A model generated the notes under the pieces. The model had not been told where the DNA came from. It did no database searches and saw only the letters and a program-made list of their open reading frames with translations. The position numbers and the translations under genes are program-made. From DASSKW01 sp035690065 (lineage in GTDB: Bacteria > Pseudomonadota > Gammaproteobacteria > Natronospirales > REEB76), in NCBI GenBank assembly GCA_035690065.1, contig DASSKW010000001.1, forward strand, positions 1 through 18,393: 18,393 nt of DNA, given 5' to 3'. Shown piece after piece: positions 1 to 6,326 of the stretch (the stretch's first letter is position 1; each line of letters opens with the position of its first letter).

Positions 1-202
1 GCGCATCGGTGACGACCTGTTCGTAATCGGCATCGGTCGCGCACAATACCTTGGCGATGACTTTACCGTTGGCCGGATTGATGGATTCCAGCACTTCGGC
101 GCCGCGGGATTTACGCCAGCCACCGGTCGCTGTCCATACCCCGGCGTTGGTCTTTTCCAGACCCAACGAGGTCAGGATCGCTTTAACGTCTGTCATCGCC
201 AT
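1..202 (-). CDS. ALDH7-family aldehyde dehydrogenase (alpha-aminoadipic semialdehyde dehydrogenase-like), N-terminal part
   Basis: Only the first 67 codons are inside the window; the gene runs off the left edge. The translation starts MAMTDVKAILTSLGL and contains LGLEKTNAGVW, GGWRKSRG and INPANGKVIAKV, then ATDADYEQVV. This resembles the N-terminus of antiquitin-type ALDH7 proteins (LGL...GV...GGW...PANxxxIARV...ADYE). Known family members oxidise alpha-aminoadipic semialdehyde to 2-aminoadipate in lysine degradation. The catalytic Cys and Glu lie outside the window, so the call rests on the N-terminus and on the neighbour. The ATG at 202-200 follows a GGGAG ribosome binding site; a second in-frame ATG at 196-194 is possible. 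It lies 26 bp downstream of the saccharopine dehydrogenase stop on the same strand, so both are probably one operon: the upstream enzyme would make the semialdehyde that this one oxidises. Confidence 0.75.
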   Translation of the reverse strand, partial: MAMTDVKAILTSLGLEKTNAGVWTATGGWRKSRGAEVLESINPANGKVIAKVLCATDADYEQVVTDA

Positions 203-228
203 TACTCTGCTCCCGAAACAAGATTGAC

Positions 229-1386
229 TCAGGCCACGAACTGCTTGGCCGCTTCGCCAGTGCGTACCAGTCGTGCAGACAGTTCCGCGGTCTCCGCCTG
301 CGCATACGCCTTGCCGAACCGGTTCGCCAGTACATCAGCAAGCTTGAACTGTTCCTGTTTAACCAGTCCTTTGTAGGCATCCGGTTTCTTCAGGACCAGA
401 TCGACCACCGCACATACGCCGGCGCTGGTCGTCACCTGGATCGCGGACCACAACTTGCCGGCGATCTCCTGCGGGAAGATGGCATTGACGTAATTCTCTT
501 CCATGAACTTGCCGTGCTGCATGCCGGTGACGGACACATACACAAGCACTACGTCCTGTACCGTACGCGGTACCGCGCGCTCCATGATGGTCTTCATCTC
601 GTCACGGTGTTCATTGAGGCGCAGGTCATTCATCAGGATGCGCATGATCTCGCAATGACCCGGATAACGCATGGTCTTGTAGGTGAGATTCCGGACTTTG
701 CCCTCATAGGTTTCCGCCAGCGAGCCCAAACCGCCCGAAGTATTGAAGGCTTCGTACAGCCGGCCTTCAAGCTGGATGGTCTCCAGACCTTCGAGTGGCA
801 TTAGCACTGCGGGTTTGCTGTCGGCCACGCCATAGCAAAGGTTGCCGTATTCATTGATCACACCATCCGAGGACCAAGTCAGCGAATACTTGGTCATGTT
901 GCCCGGATTCTGGGGCAGGGCACCGACGCGCAACTTGGCATCGTGCACCTCATCGAAATGCGACATCAGTTCGTTGCCGGCGATGCTGATGAAACCGGGC
1001 GCGAGGCCACATTGCGGCGCAAATACCGTGCTGGCGCCCTGGCTGATCTTGGTCACTGCACGCGTGACTTCGACGTCCTCGGTCAGATCGAAGTAGTGCA
1101 GGTTGAGCTTGCGCGCAACTTCCGCCACCGGCGGATTGCAAAAATAGGGCAAGCTGGAGATCACTGCATCGGCAGGATGCGCCTTGAGATGCTGTTCCAG
1201 TGCTGCCTTGTTGCCGGCATCGACCTGATGCGCCTTGATATTGGCGAGTTTGTGGCCGGCGGCCGCAGCCTGTGCCGCATGGCCGTTCACGTCGCCGAGA
1301 TCGACCTGATAATCACCTGAAGCAGCAAGCAAACCGGAGAGCAGGGAACCGATCTTGCCGGCTCCGAGTACGAGAACGCGATGCAT
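229..1386 (-). CDS. Saccharopine dehydrogenase (saccharopine reductase-type, 385 aa)
   Basis: A cytoplasmic NAD(P)-dependent enzyme of the saccharopine dehydrogenase/LYS9 family. In lysine catabolism this family splits saccharopine into glutamate and alpha-aminoadipic semialdehyde. The N-terminus is a Rossmann fold (VLVLGAGKIG, residues 4-13), followed by ISSLPYF near residue 77 and by family-like segments CGLAPGF and RVGALPQNP in the central substrate domain. The ATG at 1386 is preceded by AGGAG about 7 nt upstream. The length matches single-domain bacterial and fungal forms, not the fused animal LKR/SDH enzyme. The next gene (minus strand, 202-1) is an ALDH7-type enzyme that would oxidise the semialdehyde, which supports a catabolic role. 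A lysine-ketoglutarate reductase partner is not visible in the window, so where saccharopine comes from is open. Homospermidine synthase and carboxynorspermidine dehydrogenase are related folds, but the neighbour argues against them. Confidence 0.85.
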   Translation of the reverse strand: MHRVLVLGAGKIGSLLSGLLAASGDYQVDLGDVNGHAAQAAAAGHKLANIKAHQVDAGNKAALEQHLKAHPADAVISSLPYFCNPPVAEVARKLNLHYFDLTEDVEVTRAVTKISQGASTVFAPQCGLAPGFISIAGNELMSHFDEVHDAKLRVGALPQNPGNMTKYSLTWSSDGVINEYGNLCYGVADSKPAVLMPLEGLETIQLEGRLYEAFNTSGGLGSLAETYEGKVRNLTYKTMRYPGHCEIMRILMNDLRLNEHRDEMKTIMERAVPRTVQDVVLVYVSVTGMQHGKFMEENYVNAIFPQEIAGKLWSAIQVTTSAGVCAVVDLVLKKPDAYKGLVKQEQFKLADVLANRFGKAYAQAETAELSARLVRTGEAAKQFVA

Positions 1387-1554
1387 AGAAAACTCCTGTC
1401 AGTCCAAACCGGCGAACGACCGGCCTGATTCGAATAGTGCGAGGCGCAGGGCGCGCCGGGTAACGAAATGCAGAACCCACGGCCCTGAAAAACGACCATT
1501 TTGCCACAAATCAGTACCGCGCCGCACCCCATGCTTTCCCGTGCGGTGCAGCCC

Positions 1555-1574
1555 GTGTAGCATTGCCGCTACAC
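1555..1574 (+). promoter_or_regulatory. 7-bp hairpin directly abutting the DAHP synthase start codon
   Basis: GTGTAGC (1555-1561) and GCTACAC (1568-1574) are perfect inverted repeats separated by ATTGCC, and the ATG begins at 1575. A second short inverted repeat, CCGCAC (1523-1528) with GTGCGG (1541-1546), lies just upstream. No Shine-Dalgarno sequence is visible in front of the ATG. It could be an operator, an RNA hairpin at the start codon, or chance; the sequence alone does not decide. Confidence 0.4.
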
Positions 1575-2930
1575 ATGGACCACAAACTCACACACCAATG
1601 GACCCCGGACAGCTGGCAATCGCGGATTGCGGGTCAGCAGCCGCTGTACGCCGACGCTCATGCCGTCGAACGCGTGCTCACAGAGATACGGCGACTGCCG
1701 CCACTCGTCACCTGGGGCGAGGTGGACAAGCTGCGCCGGCAACTGGCGGAAGCCGGTCGTGGTGAACGCTTCCTGTTACAGGGTGGCGATTGTGCCGAGA
1801 ACTTCGACGATTGCACCGCAGATCCCATCGCCAACAAGCTGAAGATCCTGCTGCAGATGAGTCTGGTGCTGGTGCACGGTCTCAAGAAACGGGTGATCCG
1901 GGTCGGTCGCATCGCGGGTCAATACGCCAAACCGCGCTCAACCGAGACCGAGACCCGGGATGGACTGACGCTGCCGAGCTATCGCGGCGATCTCATCAAT
2001 CGTACCGGTTTCAGTACTGCCGAACGGACCCCCAACCCGGAATTGATGCTGCGCGGTTATGAACACGCCGCGCTCACGCTTAATTACGTACGCGCGATGG
2101 TGGATGGTGGCTTCGCCGATCTGCATCATCCCGAATACTGGGATCTGGATTTCGTGCGCAATTCGCCGCTGGAAGCGGAATACCGGCGCATCGTGCAATC
2201 GATCATGGATTCGCTGACCTTCATGGAGACTGTCTCGGGTCAGACGCTCAGCGACAGTGGCCGCATCGATTTCTTCACCAGTCACGAAGGTCTGCACCTC
2301 TTGTATGAACAGGCGCAGACCCAGTTCGTCGCGGAAGCCGGCCGCTGGTACAACCTGGCGACGCACTATCCCTGGATCGGGATGCGCACTGCAGACGTGG
2401 ATGGCGCGCATGTCGAATACTGCCGGGGTATCGCCAATCCGGTCGCGGTAAAGATCGGTCCGGACATGAGTGCAGAACAGCTCATGGAACTGTGCGCGGT
2501 GCTGAATCCGGACAACGAACTGGGCCGGCTCACGCTGATCCACCGTTTCGGAACCAGACACATCAACGAAAAACTCCCGCCGCTGATCGAAGCTGTCTGC
2601 AAGGCCGGCAAGCAGGTACTGTGGATCTGCGATCCCATGCATGGCAACACTGAAACCACTGCCAGCGGGATCAAGACCCGGCGTTTCGAGAACATTCTTG
2701 AAGAACTGGAAGCCGCGTTCACATTGCATGATCGGCTCGGCAGCATCCTGGGTGGCGTGCATTTTGAACTCACCGGCGACGACGTCACTGAATGTACCGG
2801 CGGTGCGCGCGGTCTCACCGACACCGATCTGGAGCGCGCCTACAAATCCCAGGTGGATCCACGTCTGAATTACGAACAGGCGCTGGAGATGTCGATGCGG
2901 ATCGTGGCAAGGAAAGCCAGGAAGACGTAA
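1575..2930 (+). CDS. 3-deoxy-7-phosphoheptulonate (DAHP) synthase, class II
   Basis: Condenses phosphoenolpyruvate and erythrose 4-phosphate to DAHP, the first step of the shikimate pathway, in the cytoplasm. This is the plant/Mycobacterium-like class II form (451 aa), not the E. coli AroFGH type. Family motifs appear in order: WTPDSW (9-14), LLQGGDCAENF (67-77, metal-ligand Cys73), GRIAGQYAKPRS (111-122), YRGDLIN (136-142), then FTSHEGLHL, CRGIANPVAVKIGP, HRFGTRHI, DPMHGNT (metal His), HFELTGDDVTEC (metal Glu) and QVDPRLN (metal Asp). The frame is also open from a TTG at 1563, but the ATG at 1575 puts WTPDSW at the usual distance from the N-terminus. The frame ends 10 bp from the convergent rluE stop. 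Neither a terminator nor a clear ribosome binding site is seen. Feedback control by aromatic amino acids varies in this class and is not evident here. Confidence 0.95.
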   Translation: MDHKLTHQWTPDSWQSRIAGQQPLYADAHAVERVLTEIRRLPPLVTWGEVDKLRRQLAEAGRGERFLLQGGDCAENFDDCTADPIANKLKILLQMSLVLVHGLKKRVIRVGRIAGQYAKPRSTETETRDGLTLPSYRGDLINRTGFSTAERTPNPELMLRGYEHAALTLNYVRAMVDGGFADLHHPEYWDLDFVRNSPLEAEYRRIVQSIMDSLTFMETVSGQTLSDSGRIDFFTSHEGLHLLYEQAQTQFVAEAGRWYNLATHYPWIGMRTADVDGAHVEYCRGIANPVAVKIGPDMSAEQLMELCAVLNPDNELGRLTLIHRFGTRHINEKLPPLIEAVCKAGKQVLWICDPMHGNTETTASGIKTRRFENILEELEAAFTLHDRLGSILGGVHFELTGDDVTECTGGARGLTDTDLERAYKSQVDPRLNYEQALEMSMRIVARKARKT

Positions 2931-2940
2931 TCCCCGATAT

Positions 2941-3480
2941 CTAGTCAGCCGCTTTCCTGCATTCGCCCGGTTTCAATTCTGCCAACGTCCAGTCCCCGAT
3001 CTGCCAGCGGATCAGTCTCAGTGTCGGATGACCGATCGCGGCAGTCATGCGTCGTACCTGACGGTTGCGCCCTTCACGAAGGATGAGTTCGATCCAGGCG
3101 GTGGGGATGGCTTTGCGAAAACGGATCGGCGGATCGCGCGACCACAGGTCTTCCGGTTCATGGATCAACCGTGCAGCGGCGGGCAGGGCAGGGCCGTCGT
3201 TCAGCATGATCCCGGCACGCAATCGTTCCAGGTCTTCTGCCGATGGAATTCCCTCGACTTGTGCGAGATAAGTCTTCGGCAGCTTGTGGCGCGGATGGCT
3301 GATGCGGCTCTGCAAGCGTCCGTCATCGGTCAGGATCAGCAACCCTTCACTGTCCGTGTCCAGCCGCCCGGCGGGATAGACATCCTTGACCTTGATGAAA
3401 TCCGCCAGCGTGGGACGACCGCCATCGCCACTGAACTGGCAGATGACACCAAATGGTTTGTTGAACAGGAGCACGGACAT
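2941..3480 (-). CDS. rluE: 23S rRNA pseudouridine synthase RluE-like (RsuA/RluB/RluE family)
   Basis: A 179-residue enzyme that isomerises a specific uridine to pseudouridine in rRNA; E. coli RluE modifies U2457 of 23S rRNA. The sequence opens with LLFNKPFGV, and the catalytic motif AGRLDTDSEGLL places the nucleophile at Asp41. It continues with LTDDGRL, PKTYLAQV (the KxY region) and the C-terminal LREGRNRQVRRM and LIRWQIGDW. It has no N-terminal S4 domain, as expected for RluE and unlike RsuA or RluB. It diverges from icd across a 95-bp spacer; the same divergent rluE/icd pairing exists in E. coli, which supports orthology. The start ATG is at 3480-3478 with a weak ribosome binding site. Confidence 0.9.
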   Translation of the reverse strand: MSVLLFNKPFGVICQFSGDGGRPTLADFIKVKDVYPAGRLDTDSEGLLILTDDGRLQSRISHPRHKLPKTYLAQVEGIPSAEDLERLRAGIMLNDGPALPAAARLIHEPEDLWSRDPPIRFRKAIPTAWIELILREGRNRQVRRMTAAIGHPTLRLIRWQIGDWTLAELKPGECRKAAD

Positions 3481-3483
3481 GGA

Positions 3484-3513
3484 TTGGCGACTCGGGACCG
3501 CGTGTTATATGAT
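3484..3513 (+). promoter_or_regulatory. Candidate sigma70 promoter for icd
   Basis: TTGGCG (3484-3489) and TATGAT (3508-3513) are separated by 18 bp and lie about 60 bp upstream of the icd ATG. The AT-rich stretch TATATGATTAT stands out from its GC-rich surroundings. On the opposite strand the same stretch reads CATAAT and TATAAC and could also serve rluE, so the two divergent promoters may overlap. Confidence 0.4.
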
Positions 3514-3575
3514 TATGCACGCGCCGTGTCCGCGACGCTGCATTCAGGTTCACACTTCTTCCAAAGGCTCGGTCC

Positions 3576-4907
3576 ATGAAGTTCGACAAGCTCGTGCCAC
3601 CCAGGATCGGTGAGCGCATCAGCGTCAATACCGATTTCAGCATCGACGTCCCGGATCAACCGGTGATCCCGTTCGTGGTCGGCGACGGTATCGGCATCGA
3701 TGTGACACCGGTGATGCAGAAGGTGGTGGATGCCGCAGTGCGAAAAGCGTATGCCGGCAAACGCCAGATCGCCTGGATGGAAGTCTATGCCGGGGAGAAA
3801 GCCGTCAAGAAATACGGCAAGGATATCTACCTGCCCGAAGAGACTTTGCAAGCGATGCGCGAGTACGTGGTTGCGATCAAGGGCCCTCTGGGCACGCCGA
3901 TCGGCGGCGGTATCCGTTCCCTTAATGTCGCGATGCGTCAGACGCTGGACCTGTACGCCTGTGTGCGCCCGATCCGCTATTTCCCCGGGGTCTCCACTCC
4001 GATGAAGGACTCCGAACTTACAGACATGGTGGTGTTCCGTGAAAACACCGAGGACATCTATGCCGGTATCGAATGGGCGGCGGGTACTGCCGAAGTCCAC
4101 AAGGTCATCGATTTCCTGCAGCACGAGATGGGCGTGACGGGCATCCGTTTCCCGAACAGTTCCGGTATCGGCATCAAACCGGTATCCAAGGAAGGTTCGC
4201 AGCGTCTGGTGCGCAAGGCAATCCGTTACGCGATCGATAACGACCGTGTCTCGGTGACCTTGGTGCACAAGGGCAACATCATGAAATTCACCGAGGGTGC
4301 TTTCCGCAACTGGGGCTACCAGGTGGCCAGGGAAGAGTTCGGTGCGCAGGATATCGATGCCGGGCCGTGGTGCAAATTCAGAAACCCGCGTACCGGTAAT
4401 GACATCGTGGTGAAGGACGTGATCGCGGATAACTTCCTGCAGCAGATATTGATGCGGCCGGAAGACTACGATGTGATCGCGACCTTGAACCTGAACGGAG
4501 ATTACATCTCAGACGCATTGGCGGCGCAGGTTGGCGGTATCGGTATCGCACCCGGCGCCAATATTTCCGACGCGGTAGCGATCTTCGAGGCGACGCACGG
4601 GACAGCACCGGGTTTCGCCGGCAAGGATCAGGTCAATCCGGGTTCATTGATACTCTCGGCGGAGATGATGCTGCGTTATCTGGGCTGGACCGAGGCTGCC
4701 GACAACATCCTGAATGGCGTCGGCAAAACCATCGCGGCCAGGATCATGACCTACGATCTGGCACGGTTGCGGCAGGCCATCCGGGTTTCCAAGCGCGAGA
4801 TCGCCGGCCGCCGCAATGTCGAAGAAAAGATGCAGAGCCTGATTCCGGGCGCGACTCTGGTCGGATGTTCCGGTTTTGGAGACGCCATCATAGAACACAT
4901 GAGTTAA
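3576..4907 (+). CDS. icd: Isocitrate dehydrogenase (Icd, E. coli-like dimeric type) with C-terminal insertion
   Basis: Oxidatively decarboxylates isocitrate to 2-oxoglutarate in the TCA cycle. The 443-aa protein aligns with E. coli Icd (416 aa) at an offset of +2. Substrate residues are conserved: Ser115 and Asn117 in IRSLNVAMRQ, Arg121, Arg131, Arg155 in FRENTEDIYAG, Tyr162 and Lys232. Ser115 matches the serine phosphorylated by AceK in E. coli. Coenzyme loop: THGTAPGFAGKDQVNPGS has Gly346-Phe347 where E. coli has the NADP-binding Lys344-Tyr345, while Tyr393 and Arg397 (E. coli Tyr391 and Arg395) are kept. NADP versus NAD preference is therefore unclear. About 25 extra residues (roughly 400-425) lie between TYDLARL and the conserved end CSGFGDAIIEHM. 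The ATG at 3576 gives the usual N-terminus. A response regulator gene follows 82 bp downstream. Confidence 0.95.
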   Translation: MKFDKLVPPRIGERISVNTDFSIDVPDQPVIPFVVGDGIGIDVTPVMQKVVDAAVRKAYAGKRQIAWMEVYAGEKAVKKYGKDIYLPEETLQAMREYVVAIKGPLGTPIGGGIRSLNVAMRQTLDLYACVRPIRYFPGVSTPMKDSELTDMVVFRENTEDIYAGIEWAAGTAEVHKVIDFLQHEMGVTGIRFPNSSGIGIKPVSKEGSQRLVRKAIRYAIDNDRVSVTLVHKGNIMKFTEGAFRNWGYQVAREEFGAQDIDAGPWCKFRNPRTGNDIVVKDVIADNFLQQILMRPEDYDVIATLNLNGDYISDALAAQVGGIGIAPGANISDAVAIFEATHGTAPGFAGKDQVNPGSLILSAEMMLRYLGWTEAADNILNGVGKTIAARIMTYDLARLRQAIRVSKREIAGRRNVEEKMQSLIPGATLVGCSGFGDAIIEHMS

Positions 4908-4989
4908 ATGCTCCCTCTGTGCAAGCCCGTGAATTTGCCGTAACCTCTTGCGCAGGGTTGGTTAAGCATAATCGCAGGGGTAGAGAGTT

Positions 4990-5643
4990 ATGATCCGTGT
5001 CCTGCTGGTGGACGACCACAAGCTTGTCCGGACAGGGATCCGTCTGATACTCGAGGAAACTTCCGACATGCAGGTCGTGGCGGAAGCTACTTCCGGTGAG
5101 GAAGCCGTAAAACTCGCGCGTGAACTCAAGCCTGACGTGATCCTCATGGATGTGAACATGCCGGGCATCGGCGGTCTCGAAGCCACCCGCAAACTGCATA
5201 CCCATGAGCCGGCTCTCAAGGTGATCGCCGTTTCGGTACACGCCAGCGAGCCTTTTCCATTGCGCTTGCTCGAAGCCGGTGCCCACGGCTACCTGACCAA
5301 GGACTGCGCTGCCGACGAAGTGGTGACAGCCGTGCGCAAGGTCCATGCCGGCGAACGCTACATCACCGCATCGATCGCCCAGCAGTTGGCACTCGCCAAA
5401 CTCGACGGCAGCAAAGCTTCACCATTCGAGAAACTTTCACAGCGCGAGATGCAGGTGATGCTGATGGTGATCACGGGGCAGGCACTGCAGACTATCTCCG
5501 ACCAACTGCATCTCAGCCCCAAGACTGTCAGCACCTATCGCTCGAGGTTGTTCGAAAAACTCGGCGTCAGCAACGACGTGGAATTGACCCGTCTGGCCTT
5601 GCGTTACGACGTGCTGGCGGAGACAGGCAACTCCGCCAACTGA
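4990..5643 (+). CDS. uvrY: LuxR/NarL-type response regulator, GacA/UvrY orthologue
   Basis: A 217-aa two-component response regulator. The receiver domain (about 1-120) has VDDH (7-10 region), the phospho-acceptor Asp54 in ILMDVNMPG, Ser82 and Lys104 in YLTKD. The C-terminal NarL/LuxR helix-turn-helix (about 145-210) has LSQREMQVM and LSPKTVSTYRSRLFEKLGV. UvrY/GacA is the partner of the BarA/GacS sensor kinase and, where studied, activates CsrB/RsmZ-type small RNAs that titrate CsrA, controlling carbon use, motility and biofilm. The assignment is strengthened by position: uvrC and pgsA follow, as in E. coli. The sensor kinase and the small RNA targets are not in the window. The start follows GGGGTAGAGAG, a usable ribosome binding site. 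Confidence 0.92.
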   Translation: MIRVLLVDDHKLVRTGIRLILEETSDMQVVAEATSGEEAVKLARELKPDVILMDVNMPGIGGLEATRKLHTHEPALKVIAVSVHASEPFPLRLLEAGAHGYLTKDCAADEVVTAVRKVHAGERYITASIAQQLALAKLDGSKASPFEKLSQREMQVMLMVITGQALQTISDQLHLSPKTVSTYRSRLFEKLGVSNDVELTRLALRYDVLAETGNSAN

Positions 5644-5687
5644 AATATCTCTCGTCTGTCGGCGCGGGCGCCGGTAAACTCGGCAGC

Positions 5688-6326
5688 ATGGATAAAGCCT
5701 GTTTCGATCCCGACTGCACGCGCTGTCCGCGACTGACGGGGTTCCTGTCCGGTATCCGCAAGGATTATCCCGACTACCATGCCCGGCCAGTACCGCCGTT
5801 CGGTGACAGCAAGGCGCGTCTGCTGATCGTGGGGCTGGCGCCAGGCATGCACGGCGCGAATGCGAGCGGCCGGCCTTTCACTGGCGATCATGCCGGCATC
5901 CTCCTTTATAAGACATTGCACCAGTTCGGGTTCGCGAGCGCCGCTGTATCGCGCTCTGCTGCAGATCGATTACGCCTGATAGATTGCCGCATCACCAATG
6001 CGGTGAAATGCCTGCCGCCCGCCAACAAACCTGTCGCTTCGGAAGTGGTCAACTGCAACAGCTTCCTGAAGGCCGAACTTGCGTCACTGCCCGAGCCGGC
6101 GGTGATCCTGGTGCTCGGCCGCGTCGCACATGAAGCGGTGATAAGGGCCTCCGGTCTCAAGCAGCGCGATTTTGTCTTCAAACACGCGGCCAATCACAAA
6201 CTCGGCAACCAGCAGGTACTACTGGACTCCTATCATTGCAGTCGTTACAACACCCAGACCAGACGCCTGACCGAACCGATGTTCGCAGCGGTAATGGCGC
6301 AAGCCAGAAAACTGGTGCGCAAGTGA
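5688..6326 (+). CDS. Uracil-DNA glycosylase superfamily protein, family 5 (UDGb)-like
   Basis: A 212-aa base-excision repair glycosylase that would remove uracil and possibly other deaminated bases from DNA. Motif 1 is GLAPGMHGANASGRPFTGD (49-67), the form typical of family 5, which lacks the Asp/Asn water-activating residue of classical UNG. The C-terminal motif is DSYHCSRYNTQTRRLT with His183; family members usually read HPS, so Cys184 in place of Pro is unusual. Four cysteines fit an iron-sulfur cluster: Cys10 and Cys13 (CTRC), Cys108 (VKCLPP) and Cys123. The gene lies 44 bp after uvrY and overlaps the uvrC GTG start by 3 bp, so it is probably translated with uvrC, linking two DNA repair functions. 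The start codon ATG 5688 has only a weak ribosome binding site. Exact substrate range is not predictable from sequence. Confidence 0.85.
   Translation: MDKACFDPDCTRCPRLTGFLSGIRKDYPDYHARPVPPFGDSKARLLIVGLAPGMHGANASGRPFTGDHAGILLYKTLHQFGFASAAVSRSAADRLRLIDCRITNAVKCLPPANKPVASEVVNCNSFLKAELASLPEPAVILVLGRVAHEAVIRASGLKQRDFVFKHAANHKLGNQQVLLDSYHCSRYNTQTRRLTEPMFAAVMAQARKLVRK

Noticed and set aside
1938..2762. 274-codon minus-strand frame opposite DAHP synthase
   Set aside because: It is antisense to a conserved enzyme, a common artefact of GC-rich codon use, and has no recognisable features.
6236..6322. Upstream extension of uvrC from a TTG codon
   Set aside because: The 29 extra residues overlap the glycosylase gene and have no counterpart in UvrC; the GTG at 6323 gives the expected length.
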